From: CAVVUC01 sp963751395
GTDB lineage: Bacteria > Verrucomicrobiota > Verrucomicrobiia > Chthoniobacterales > Chthoniobacteraceae
Assembly: GCA_963751395.1 (NCBI GenBank)
Contig: CAVVUC010000002.1
Span: forward strand, 186,001 to 250,000
Length of the DNA stretch: 64,000 bases
Direction: 5' to 3'
The notes beneath the pieces are model-generated. The model was not told the DNA's origin, did no database searches, and was given only the letters and a program-made list of their open reading frames with translations. The translations under genes were made by a program, and so were the position numbers. This document shows, in pieces, positions 8,350-17,373 of the stretch; the stretch's first letter is position 1, and each line of letters begins with the position of its first letter.

Positions 8350-10644
8350 CTAGGCCGGCGGATAACAGCACACCTCAAAGAGCGCCGCCGGAACATGCGC
8401 GCCTGGCGCTTCGAGTTCGATCGCCAGCTCACTCGTTTGCACCGGCTGCGGCAGTTTGATCACTGCGCGGGTCTGATGGTTGTCGGCACACTCCGCGAGC
8501 ACGTTTCCATGCGAATCGCAAATCTGGTAATGCCTGACGCAGAATGGCATGACGCGATCCGGGTGTCCCCACTGCACCGATTCCATCGCGTGATCGAAAT
8601 CGGTGTCGAAGAAAAGTTCGATGCGTCCGATCGTCTGCGGTTTGTCCCACGTCAGGGTCAAACAGGGCGCGGTGTCCTCGAAGGCGGCGACCCAGGCATT
8701 GGCCTGCGTCGTCGGGCGGTTCGGGCCGGACAGCGCGTTTTGAGGAACGAAGACATCGAGCGGCGGCTCGAACGAGACGGCGAGGTTTTGTCCGCCCGGC
8801 CTGCGCTCAGGAATCCAGAACTCGAAGGTGTCCACGCCGACATCGCCTTCGGGACTTTGCACGGCATTCTTCGCGACCTTCCGGTTCGCGCCGTGCATCA
8901 GCGAGAGCACGCCGGTGATGCGCTGCTCACTGAGGCGAACGCTAGCTTCCATGCAAGGCATGAGGCAGACGAAAACGTAACGAGGCCGGTCGATGGTGAC
9001 ACCGAAATCGACAGTCACGGTCCGGCTCCTTCCTGCGCAGACCTTCACTGTTTGTTTTGCGAGAGTGACATCGGGCGTGAAGTTCCCCTCGCGTTCGGAA
9101 ACCCGGAGCTGTAGTTCGAGTTCAGTGTCATTGTCGGCATCCAGAATGAACGAAACTCCCGGCATGGGGCCGGCCGCGACGGGCACAAGCATCGCGCGGG
9201 CGGACTCCAGGCGCAGCGAGGTGCTGCCGGTTTTCAATGAGCCGAGCGCGAGACTGCTCGATGCGCCCACCCTGGCAGAAGCGGCCAGATTGTTCCTCTC
9301 CGGCAGGACGACATGCGGGATGTAGTGGCCCGTGGCGAGGAGGCGCGTCTGAAGCTCCTTCATCCGCTCCGCGGCAACGAGGTCGCGCGGGAGCAGCATT
9401 TTTTCCCGGCAGATCGCCGCCGCCATGCCCACCACCTGCGCCGTGTGGCCGGTCGTCGCCATCACGCGCGTCGAGCCGAAGGCGACGTGCGACACGCTGA
9501 TGATCCGCCCGGCGAGAAAGAGGTTCGTGAGATTGCGGCTGAAAAGCGAGCGGTAGGGGATTTGGTAAACGCCCTTGCTGTGCCATTGCGTGCAGCCCGG
9601 CTTCTGGCTGTAAACGCCGTCCGCGGGATGGAGGTCGATCGCCCAGCCGCCGAACGCGACCGCGTCGTCGTGCCGACGCTGCTCGATGACGTCCTGCTGG
9701 ATGAGCATGTAGTCGCCCTCGAAACGCCGGCTCTCGCGTTTGCCGGGAATCGTGCCGACCCATTCGAGCGTGAGGTTCGCGGCCTCGGGAAACTTGCCGG
9801 AGTTTTTCACGTAGTTCCAGACACCATAGACGACCTTCCAGAGTTCCCATTTGATCTCCTCGGTCTGGTGGATCGTGTCGAGACGTCCGCCGTATTCGAG
9901 CCACCAAAACTGGCACCCGTGATCGACGGCGGAGATTTGTCCGAAGCGCGGGATTTTCGTGATGTCGTCGAGCGCGAACGCAGGCGGGACGAAGGTCACG
10001 GGTTTGCCGGTGTTCTTGCTGTAGAAAAAAATCGTGTGCCCAAGGAGCTCGCCGTATTCCTTGTTCGGCGCGAATTTTTCGCCGAACTCGTCGGACGCCT
10101 CCGCGCCGATGCGGAACGCCGCTCCCGCCTGGAATGCGACGATGCCATCGCCACTCGCGTCGCAAAACAGCGGGCCGCTCACCACATAGTGAGTCTGGTT
10201 CTGACTGCAAAATGCCTGCACCGACTCAACCGTCTCCGCGTCGCGTTTTGTGACGGAAAAAACAGCCGTATTGAGCAGAAGCTGGATGTTCGGTTCGGCG
10301 GCCACCTTGTCGAGCAGGACAGCGTCGAAAAAATGCGGGTTCCCCTCGGGATTGCGGTAGGTGTTTTCCACGAAAATCTCGTCGATCACGCCGCCCTCGC
10401 GCGCCCAGCGGTTGTTGTTGCCCATGTGCGAGGTCGCGCCAAGCGCCCAGAGCCGGACTTCGCTCGATGCGTTGCCTCCGAGCACGGGGCGGTCCTGGAT
10501 GAGAATGACCTTGAGACCTTCACGCGCAGCGGTGATCGCGCAGCAAGTGCCGGCGAGACCGCCGCCGACAATAACGAGGTCACCGGCAAGTTCCACGGTG
10601 TTCAGGGAACGAAGTTCAGGCGAATAATCAGAGCGAATAATCAT
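8350..10644 (-). CDS. FAD-dependent oxidoreductase of glycan-use clusters
   Basis: The 764-residue protein has a Rossmann FAD-binding motif (VIVGGGLAGTCCAITAAREG) near residue 25 and the PVLGGNASSEVR segment typical of the FAD_oxidored family (PF12831). A C-terminal galactose-binding/discoidin-like region includes TLTWDKPQTIGRIELFF. There is no signal peptide, so it should act in the cytoplasm. Family members are frequent in polysaccharide loci of Verrucomicrobiota and Planctomycetota, but the reaction is not firmly established; oxidation of a released sugar or its derivative is inference. It is the first gene of the minus-strand cluster. Confidence 0.82.
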   Translation of the reverse strand: MIIRSDYSPELRSLNTVELAGDLVIVGGGLAGTCCAITAAREGLKVILIQDRPVLGGNASSEVRLWALGATSHMGNNNRWAREGGVIDEIFVENTYRNPEGNPHFFDAVLLDKVAAEPNIQLLLNTAVFSVTKRDAETVESVQAFCSQNQTHYVVSGPLFCDASGDGIVAFQAGAAFRIGAEASDEFGEKFAPNKEYGELLGHTIFFYSKNTGKPVTFVPPAFALDDITKIPRFGQISAVDHGCQFWWLEYGGRLDTIHQTEEIKWELWKVVYGVWNYVKNSGKFPEAANLTLEWVGTIPGKRESRRFEGDYMLIQQDVIEQRRHDDAVAFGGWAIDLHPADGVYSQKPGCTQWHSKGVYQIPYRSLFSRNLTNLFLAGRIISVSHVAFGSTRVMATTGHTAQVVGMAAAICREKMLLPRDLVAAERMKELQTRLLATGHYIPHVVLPERNNLAASARVGASSSLALGSLKTGSTSLRLESARAMLVPVAAGPMPGVSFILDADNDTELELQLRVSEREGNFTPDVTLAKQTVKVCAGRSRTVTVDFGVTIDRPRYVFVCLMPCMEASVRLSEQRITGVLSLMHGANRKVAKNAVQSPEGDVGVDTFEFWIPERRPGGQNLAVSFEPPLDVFVPQNALSGPNRPTTQANAWVAAFEDTAPCLTLTWDKPQTIGRIELFFDTDFDHAMESVQWGHPDRVMPFCVRHYQICDSHGNVLAECADNHQTRAVIKLPQPVQTSELAIELEAPGAHVPAALFEVCCYPPA

Positions 10645-10884
10645 GGGAACTTAAAAACGGTTCGAGAGTTGAGCAAAAACGCCGGTTCCCAGCAACCGAA
10701 CAAATCAAACGTGGGAACGTTCGTGAAACGCGCTGCCGGAAAATGACAACGCGTTTCTAAGGCGAATTCGTCGCCAGAGCAAACCTATTTCGGAATCAAA
10801 CTACGAAAACGCGACATCTGCATCTGAAACAGATCCGCGCTCGCGCAGCCGGTGGATGTCGCCCGCCAGGAAAGCCCGGCGAAC

Positions 10885-11802
10885 TCAACTCCACATGAAG
10901 CTCTCGATCGCGTTGACGTCGTGGACGACGTCCTCCCAGCAGAGTTTGACGCTATCGGGAGCCAGTCGCAGCTTCTCGAGGGTATTGGGATGCAGCGATT
11001 GATCGAACTCGTCCCAGCTTCCGTTGTTCGCGCTGACTTTGGCGCATGCATTCGCCACGTGAAGAAGGTTGGCGAGGCCGGAATGCTCGAAGTCGGGCAT
11101 GTGATGGAAACGGACAGCAGTGGTGATTTCAGGTGGAATCCCCCAGCCTTCGAGAATCATCGCCCCGATCTGGGGATGATCCGCTCCAAGGACTTCGAGT
11201 TCGGCGTCAGCTCCGTCCATCCCGCTGTCTTGCATCAACGCGACAATCGCATTGCGGTGCTTTTCATCGGCGAAATTGATCACCATTTTTCCAATGTCAT
11301 GCAGCAGCCCTGCGGTAAAACAAAGGTCCGGCGTCGCACTGAACCCCTTGCAGTGCTTGAGGAGGTAACGAGCTGCCAGCGCGCACTGGACCGAATGCCG
11401 CCAGAGCACGTTCGGATCGGGACAATAGGTGGTTTTCCGCACCGTGAACAGCCGGCCCACAGTCAGGGACATGACCTTGTGTGCGATAAGTCCGTTCCCG
11501 AGCCGCAGAACGGCTTCCTGCAATGAAGTGATTCCGTGCGAGGCGTGGAACTCGACGCTGTTGCAGAGCCGCAGAATTTGGGTCGTGAGGTCTGCGTCCA
11601 TCTTGACGAGATCCACCACCGATTCACACGAGTAGTCCGGGCTTTGAAGGAGGGCATTGAGCTGAAATGCGATCGGCGGAGCAACCGGGAGATGATTCGC
11701 CTTGCGCGTCGATTCGATGAGCAACTCGGCTGGCGTTTTGGTCCCCGGCGCAGCGGTTCGATTGCGCGGCTTTTCCTGAACTAAAGTGTCACTTTGCACC
11801 AT
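10885..11802 (-). CDS. HDOD-domain signalling protein
   Basis: A 305-residue cytoplasmic protein with an HDOD domain (about residues 35-240). The segment LPVAPPIAFQLNALLQS matches the family start. HDIGK near residue 170 keeps the HD pair that many HDOD proteins lose, so metal-dependent phosphohydrolase activity is possible. No receiver or GGDEF domain is attached. Transcribed divergently from the glycosyltransferase gene and not obviously linked to either neighbouring cluster. Confidence 0.88.
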   Translation of the reverse strand: MVQSDTLVQEKPRNRTAAPGTKTPAELLIESTRKANHLPVAPPIAFQLNALLQSPDYSCESVVDLVKMDADLTTQILRLCNSVEFHASHGITSLQEAVLRLGNGLIAHKVMSLTVGRLFTVRKTTYCPDPNVLWRHSVQCALAARYLLKHCKGFSATPDLCFTAGLLHDIGKMVINFADEKHRNAIVALMQDSGMDGADAELEVLGADHPQIGAMILEGWGIPPEITTAVRFHHMPDFEHSGLANLLHVANACAKVSANNGSWDEFDQSLHPNTLEKLRLAPDSVKLCWEDVVHDVNAIESFMWS

Positions 11803-11897
11803 AGCCGCTGGTTATCAGCACGAGCCGCGCCACAAATTGCCACAGTTTGGATTAGGCGCTCGCAATTCCAGCGCCTTTCACTACAACGATTCCCGTA

Positions 11898-12998
11898 GTG
11901 CGCATCCTCTTTCTGAATCAGTATTTTCCACCCGATCCTGCTCCGACCGGCCTTCTCATGAGGGAACTGGGCGATCGTTTCGCGGCCCAGGGGCACGAGG
12001 TGGACTACGCCTCATCGCGGCAGGATTATCGCGGCGCGAAGAAAGGCGGGAGCCGCACGCTGCGCGAACTCAGCGGGCTTTTTTCGATCCTTGCGCGCGG
12101 ATGCAAGGCGCAACGGCCCGATCTCGTGATCTCCGGCTCCTCGCCCCCGTGCCTTTTGATTGTCGCAACGCTGATCGCGTGGCGGCATCAAGCAAAGTCG
12201 ATCCACTGGCTGTTCGACATGTATCCGGAACTGGCAGTGGCACTGGGCGAGGTGAAATCGGGCTTCGGGTCGCGGTTGTTCGAGAGGCTGATGGGATGGG
12301 CTTATCGCCGCACGAACCTCGTGATCGCGCTCGATGCGGACATGCTGGAGCGGTTGAAAAAATACGGCGTAACTGCCGAGGTTTCCCGACCGTGGGTTTT
12401 CGATTCGCGGCTCACGGCTCCTGTGGATCCGCCGCCGCCTCCAGACTCCGGGTGGACGTGGATTTATTCCGGCAATCTCGGACGGGCGCACGAATGGGAG
12501 ACGCTCCTGGAGGCGCAGGCGCTGCTGGAAGAACGCGGTCCAGAGTGGCGGCTGGTTTTTCAAGGCGGAGGCCCCTCCTGGTCACGCGCCCGGACGCGGG
12601 CGCAACAACTCGGTCTGCAACGCTGCGAATGGAAGCCCTACGCAGGGGAGGCGGAGTTGCGCGATTCACTGCTGCGCTGCCGTCTGCTGACGGTGACGCA
12701 ACTCCCGGAGACGAAAGGCCTGCTATGGCCAAGCAAGCTGTCGTTCGCGTTGACGATGCCGCGCCCTTTGCTCTGGGTGGGGCCAACCGACGGCGCCATC
12801 GCAAGCGAGCTGCGGAACTATCCGCACGCCGGCGTGTTTGCCCCCGGCCAGTTTCGAGAGATCGCGGACTGGCTCCATCGCCTTTCATCAAATGCGGCAG
12901 CGCCTGTCACAAAGACCTTCGACGCAGCCCAACACCGCGCCTCAACTCTACGCAAATGGGACGAATGGATCGCCGCAGTTGGAGGCTTGCGTCTTTAG
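11898..12998 (+). CDS. Glycosyltransferase (GT4-like)
   Basis: A 366-residue cytoplasmic/peripheral glycosyltransferase. The N-terminus RILFLNQYFPPDPAPTG is typical of WbuB-like GT4 enzymes. The C-terminal half carries WIYSGNLGRAHEWETLLEA and LVFQGGG, the nucleotide-sugar domain strands. The usual E-x7-E motif is weak. The frame opens with GTG; no ATG gives the complete N-terminal strand. It precedes the initiating transferase and ligase genes, which suggests a role in exopolysaccharide or O-antigen assembly. Confidence 0.85.
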   Translation: MRILFLNQYFPPDPAPTGLLMRELGDRFAAQGHEVDYASSRQDYRGAKKGGSRTLRELSGLFSILARGCKAQRPDLVISGSSPPCLLIVATLIAWRHQAKSIHWLFDMYPELAVALGEVKSGFGSRLFERLMGWAYRRTNLVIALDADMLERLKKYGVTAEVSRPWVFDSRLTAPVDPPPPPDSGWTWIYSGNLGRAHEWETLLEAQALLEERGPEWRLVFQGGGPSWSRARTRAQQLGLQRCEWKPYAGEAELRDSLLRCRLLTVTQLPETKGLLWPSKLSFALTMPRPLLWVGPTDGAIASELRNYPHAGVFAPGQFREIADWLHRLSSNAAAPVTKTFDAAQHRASTLRKWDEWIAAVGGLRL

Positions 12999-13124
12999 TT
13001 GCGAAAAACGGAATGGCATTTTAAGTGCTAAATGCTTCGGAGTGAATGGGATCGCTGAAAACATCCACAAAAAACAAGACGAAATCGGAAACATCGAGTC
13101 TCCGGTAGGAACCTTGTTGCGCCC

Positions 13125-14486
13125 ATGATTCTTTCGCTCTGTTTCTTTTTGATGGGCTTCCTGGTTTCCTTCCTCACGACCCCTGTCGTCATTGGCTTCG
13201 CGCATCAGGGATTGGGGCTCGACAGGGCGGACGAATCGCGCAAACGCCACCGGGTGCCCACGCCGAGACTCGGCGGGATGCCGGTCATGTTCGCGCTCTC
13301 AATCGGATTGCTGATCATCCTCAGCATGAAGCCCGCTTACCGGAGCGACTGGTTCCCGATTTTGCTCGGCTCGGTGCTGATGTTCGGTCTCGGATTGTGG
13401 GACGACTTCAAACCCATCGGCGCGAAGAAGAAGCTCGCCGGCCAGATTGCGATTGCCGCCCTTGTGAATTTCCTCGGGCTCAGCATCGACCGGGTGACCT
13501 ATCCCGGCGGGGCGTGGAGTGTGGAACTCGGCGGATGGAGTCCGCTGGTGACGATCTTCTGGCTGATTGCCGTGCCGAACATCGTGAACTTGATCGACGG
13601 GTTCGATGGGCTGGCCGGCGGCCTGGGCATGTTCATGGCGGTCACCCTCGGGATTGTGGGTCTGCTGGGAGAACAATTGCCTGTGGCATGGTATGCCTTC
13701 ACGATGGCCGGCGCGCTGCTCGGATTCCTCTGCTTTAATTTTCCGCCGGCTCGAATTTTCCTCGGGGACGGCGGCGCTTATCTGGTAGGTTTTTGCATCG
13801 CGGCAATGTCGCTCACGAGTTCAAACAAAGGCTCGATCGCCGCCGTGCTGCTGGTCACCATCGTGGCGCTCGGAATTCCCATCATCGATACGTCGATGGC
13901 CTTGATCCGAAGAGCCTTGCGGGGCTTCCCTCTTTTTCACGCCGACGACGAACACATCCATCACCGGCTCGAAAACCTCGGCTTCTCCAAGCGGCGCATC
14001 GTGGTGGGCATCTACGGAATCTGCCTGGTGCTCAGCCTGATGGGACTGAGCATTATCTGGAGCCAGGGACAGACGATCCCGGTCGCCATCGGAACCGTTT
14101 TCCTGCTCGCCATGTTCGCACTGCGGTATTTGCACCTGATCCGAAATTGGAGCGATCTGCAGCAGCGCATCAAACGTTTGATGGGCCGTCGGCGCGTGGT
14201 GCGTTACGCGCTCTTGCAGGCGCAACTGATGGAATTGGAGGTTGATCGTTGCAGCGAATCGGAGGAGTTTTGGCCGATTTTCCAAAATGCCCTGCGCAGA
14301 GTCGGGCTTGTAGAAAACCCCCTGGAAATGACAGAGAAACACCTCACGATTTACGTGAACCACAACGGAACCACTCCATGGACTCTCTACGCCCGCGAGC
14401 ACGGGGCCACTCAGTTTGAATGGCAGCGGATCGCGGAATGCTTCCGTCCGACTTACGTAAAAGCGAAACATAAATGGCATTCCTAA
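13125..14486 (+). CDS. WecA/TagO-like undecaprenyl-phosphate sugar-1-phosphate transferase
   Basis: Integral membrane enzyme that would load a sugar phosphate onto undecaprenyl phosphate to start a polysaccharide repeat unit. The family motifs are clear: GLWDDFKPIGAKKKL, NIVNLIDGFDGLAGGLG, ARIFLGDGGAYLVGF and DDEHIHHRLENLGFSKR. At 453 residues it is longer than typical (about 350). The extra ~100 residues after the last helix are soluble and unassigned. The following gene starts 13 bp before its stop, so the two are probably translationally coupled. Confidence 0.93.
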   Translation: MILSLCFFLMGFLVSFLTTPVVIGFAHQGLGLDRADESRKRHRVPTPRLGGMPVMFALSIGLLIILSMKPAYRSDWFPILLGSVLMFGLGLWDDFKPIGAKKKLAGQIAIAALVNFLGLSIDRVTYPGGAWSVELGGWSPLVTIFWLIAVPNIVNLIDGFDGLAGGLGMFMAVTLGIVGLLGEQLPVAWYAFTMAGALLGFLCFNFPPARIFLGDGGAYLVGFCIAAMSLTSSNKGSIAAVLLVTIVALGIPIIDTSMALIRRALRGFPLFHADDEHIHHRLENLGFSKRRIVVGIYGICLVLSLMGLSIIWSQGQTIPVAIGTVFLLAMFALRYLHLIRNWSDLQQRIKRLMGRRRVVRYALLQAQLMELEVDRCSESEEFWPIFQNALRRVGLVENPLEMTEKHLTIYVNHNGTTPWTLYAREHGATQFEWQRIAECFRPTYVKAKHKWHS

Positions 14487-16783
14487 GCCGCAAAATCGCC
14501 CTGTCGATTTTCGGCGTCATCATCATCTCCGCTCCATTGGTTTTCGGGGCGGTCGATCGCAGTTATCAGGTCGCCCTGACGGCCTTGCTTGGATTTGGCC
14601 TGCTGGCCGTCGAACCGCTGTTTCCAAGGTTCGATAAGATTGCCGGAAGAACACTTCTATTGCTGGCGGCAATCCTCATCGTCTCCCAGTTCGCCCCTCA
14701 TTTTCTTTTCAGAAAACCCGAGTGGCGCAGTCTGCTGGGGGGCGATTTCGGCCTGTCGTTTCCATTCACTCATCATCCGGAACCGGCCCGCGCCCTGGAT
14801 GCCCTGCTCACGATCTTCATCGCGGCAGTCTGGTTTTTTTGGGTGCAAAAACTGGGGGATGACCGGGATCAGCGCCTGTTGCTGGCCTGGATGCTTTTTA
14901 CCTCCTCGGCATTGCTCGCGATCGTGTGCCTTGTGCTGGGAACCTCGTCCACGGGACTCATTTATGGTTTCCGTCCGACGCTCTGCTGGTCTGGCTACGG
15001 ACCTTTTCCCAACCGGAATCACACCGCATGCTTCCTTGCGATGGGCGTGCCTGTCGGCATCGGCTGCGTGGTGACGGCTGCGCGCCGCAAACGGTTCATT
15101 CCGCTTGCCATCGGCCATGTTTTTCTCGGTCTCATTGTTGTGGCGCTCCTTGAGAGCAGATCGCGCGGCGGTCTCACGGCACTCGCCGTGGGGTTGTGTT
15201 TCTATCTGGCGCTGGCGCTGATTCAAAGCCGGACACGTAAAATGCTGGTCTTGATTCTCGCCTGCGCGTTTCTTGCCTCGGCGATGTTCCTCGCTTTTGG
15301 ATCGAAGGTGATGGGACGATTCAACGCCGACGGAGCCACGTCCACGCAGACGCGGAAGGAAATCTGGCAGGACGCGATCGGCCTGTGGAAAGAGGCGCCG
15401 TTGCTCGGGCATGGGTTGGGCACTTTCACCGGCATCTTTCCGGTCTATCAAACCGTCAGGCTGGACAACCAGGTCGTGCTTCATCCTGAAAGCAGTTGGG
15501 TCCAGTGGCTCACGGAACTGGGCTTCATTCCAGTCGCCATTGCTTCGATCGCCCTGCTGATTTTTCTCATCAAGAACCTCGCCGAAATGCTGCCGAGAAA
15601 AAACGGGTTCTTCCTCCGTGTCGGCGGTCTTTCTGCCGTGGCAGTCCTGTTGAGCCATTCGATTTGGGATGTGCCGGCCCATCGCTGGGCCACCGCAGCC
15701 TTCGGGCTTGCCGCTCTTGCGCTAGTTTCTCCGTTTCGCTCGGACGAGCTGCGAACGGGAGCCGATCGACGATTGGGATTTGCGGTGCTGGGCGTCGCCT
15801 TCTTCTGGCTGTTGCCTTTCATAACAGGATTCCCGGCCTGGTCCCCGACGACGACGGAGTTGTTGCTCGCCCGCGAAACGAAGACTCCGGGGCAGGTGCC
15901 GCTGTCCGATCTCGAACGAGCGCTCCGTTTCTTTCCGCTCGAATCCGATCTGCATCAGGCAATCGGCATGCGCCAGTTGCCTTCTCCGGATTCGCAGGAC
16001 TCGGCATGGCAGCATTTTAGCGTGGCAAACCGTCTCCAGCCCTCTTGCTGGAGCCTGCCGGCGAACCAGGCCGCCGCGACCCGGCGATTTTCCGCGGGGA
16101 TGTCACTCCATTTCTGGACGGTCGCAATCGAGCGCGCAGGGCCTCGCGGCGACGAGATTTTCCAGATGGCGTATAAGGACACGAGCGATCTGCCGGTGGC
16201 CGGGTCATTCTGGGGTGGTTACGTTGAGACTAAACCGTCGATGCTTCTGCCCTACGCAAAGTGCGTCCCCGACGACGAGGCGGTCCGCTGCTACTCTCTT
16301 TGGTGGCAAACCCGGGCCCTCACCGGGCCGCTCCAGCAATTTGAGGTCGATGCTTTTTACAACAACGCCTCTCGATGGGGCAAACGCGGCGATCTGGACG
16401 CGTGGATGAAGCGTTATCCAGAGTGGGAGGCGCGCGATTACCGCGAATGGGCAACCCTCCTGCACGGGTGGAAGGACGACGCCCTTGCCTGGAGGATCAT
16501 TTCCCGCTGGGTGAGAGAGCCCGAAGTCGTCAAACGGCGCGTTTCGACATCGACGCCGCTCCTCGAAATGCAATGGGCAAAGGATCCCAAGGACTTTCTC
16601 AACGCGCAAGCACTCGCCGAAGATTGCATTCTGGAAGGCAAGAAGGAGAAGAGCGACAAGGTCATCTTATCGGTGGCCGAAAAAGAACATCCTCCCCGCT
16701 GGTTCCTGCGCAAGGCCGCCTACATCCATGCGGAGCGCGGCGATTACACGAGCGCCGTGAACGCGATGCTGCGTGGAACCTAG
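14474..16783 (+). CDS. O-antigen ligase/polymerase-like membrane protein with long C-terminal domain
   Basis: The first ~440 residues form a polytopic domain with the Wzy/WaaL pattern. FPNRNHTACFLAMGVPVG and SRSRGGLTALAVG lie in the middle, and the periplasmic loop holds LGHGLGTFTGIFP and HPESSWVQWLTELGF (the conserved H-xx-W/Y-x-L motif). The remaining ~320 residues are soluble and TPR-like at most. The protein is 769 residues, much longer than enteric WaaL. Together with the upstream transferase it probably builds or transfers an exopolysaccharide, possibly related to the PEP-CTERM system, though no exosortase is in the window. Confidence 0.82.
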   Translation: MAFLSRKIALSIFGVIIISAPLVFGAVDRSYQVALTALLGFGLLAVEPLFPRFDKIAGRTLLLLAAILIVSQFAPHFLFRKPEWRSLLGGDFGLSFPFTHHPEPARALDALLTIFIAAVWFFWVQKLGDDRDQRLLLAWMLFTSSALLAIVCLVLGTSSTGLIYGFRPTLCWSGYGPFPNRNHTACFLAMGVPVGIGCVVTAARRKRFIPLAIGHVFLGLIVVALLESRSRGGLTALAVGLCFYLALALIQSRTRKMLVLILACAFLASAMFLAFGSKVMGRFNADGATSTQTRKEIWQDAIGLWKEAPLLGHGLGTFTGIFPVYQTVRLDNQVVLHPESSWVQWLTELGFIPVAIASIALLIFLIKNLAEMLPRKNGFFLRVGGLSAVAVLLSHSIWDVPAHRWATAAFGLAALALVSPFRSDELRTGADRRLGFAVLGVAFFWLLPFITGFPAWSPTTTELLLARETKTPGQVPLSDLERALRFFPLESDLHQAIGMRQLPSPDSQDSAWQHFSVANRLQPSCWSLPANQAAATRRFSAGMSLHFWTVAIERAGPRGDEIFQMAYKDTSDLPVAGSFWGGYVETKPSMLLPYAKCVPDDEAVRCYSLWWQTRALTGPLQQFEVDAFYNNASRWGKRGDLDAWMKRYPEWEARDYREWATLLHGWKDDALAWRIISRWVREPEVVKRRVSTSTPLLEMQWAKDPKDFLNAQALAEDCILEGKKEKSDKVILSVAEKEHPPRWFLRKAAYIHAERGDYTSAVNAMLRGT

Positions 16784-16831
16784 CCGGTGCCGTTTGACTC
16801 TCCCGCTCCCAATCCTATAGTCCAACCCGTC

Positions 16832-17302
16832 ATGGACCCCCAGATTCGCCAGCGCATTTACGATTTCATCGAGCAGAAATCCCTCCGGAAAACAGTGCAG
16901 CGCGACGCGATCATCACCGCTGCCTTCAGCACGCAGGAGCATTACACCGCCGAGGATCTCCTCGCCATGGCGAAAAAAATCGAGCCGTCAGTCTCCCGCG
17001 CGACCGTTTATCGCACGCTGCCGCTCCTCGTGGAATGCGGAGTCTTGAAGGAGATGGATTTCGGCAAGGAGTTCAAATTTTACGATCCAAACTTCGCCGA
17101 GCATCCCCACCACAACCACCTCATCTGCGTCGATTGCGACAAGATCGTCGAGTTCGAGGACCGCAACATCGACACGCTCGAGGACTGCATCACCAAACGC
17201 CTCGGCTTCTCGCCCGCGTCGAAAACGATCCGCATCGAAGCGACGTGCGACAAACTCAAGACGCTGGGTGCCTGCAAGAATCGCGGCGAGGCGAAAGCGT
17301 GA
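16832..17302 (+). CDS. Fur-family metal-responsive repressor
   Basis: A 156-residue DNA-binding regulator. The winged helix contains YTAEDLLAMAKKI and SRATVYRTLPLLVECG. The metal site HPHHNHLICVDCDKIVEFED supplies several His and a CxxC pair. ATG at 16832 was preferred over a GTG 45 bp upstream because the family begins with a short helix such as DPQIRQRIYDFI. Fur, Zur and PerR cannot be separated with confidence here. It is followed by a dyad repeat and argH. Confidence 0.9.
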   Translation: MDPQIRQRIYDFIEQKSLRKTVQRDAIITAAFSTQEHYTAEDLLAMAKKIEPSVSRATVYRTLPLLVECGVLKEMDFGKEFKFYDPNFAEHPHHNHLICVDCDKIVEFEDRNIDTLEDCITKRLGFSPASKTIRIEATCDKLKTLGACKNRGEAKA

Positions 17303-17361
17303 ATGGTGAATGGTTGCCGGATCGCGTCCGGGGTTGACCATTCACCATTCACCATTCACAA
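17303..17361. repeat. Iterated-word dyad (gtgaatg / cattcac)
   Basis: Word gtgaatg is repeated on the left (gtgaatggtgaatgg) and its inverse is iterated on the right (ccattcaccattcac). A small dyad, ccggatcgcgtccgg, lies in the middle. The transcript would fold as a long hairpin between the Fur-family gene and argH. Confidence 0.7.
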
Positions 17362-17373
17362 ATCACCACTCCT

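Noticed and set aside
9313..10746. 477-codon open frame opposite the FAD oxidoreductase
   Set aside because: Arg/Val-rich shadow with no motif; the minus-strand gene has clear FAD-binding motifs.
10645..10884. LacI-type operator before the FAD oxidoreductase gene
   Set aside because: Short partial palindromes such as gaacgttc occur, but nothing long or repeated enough to call an operator.
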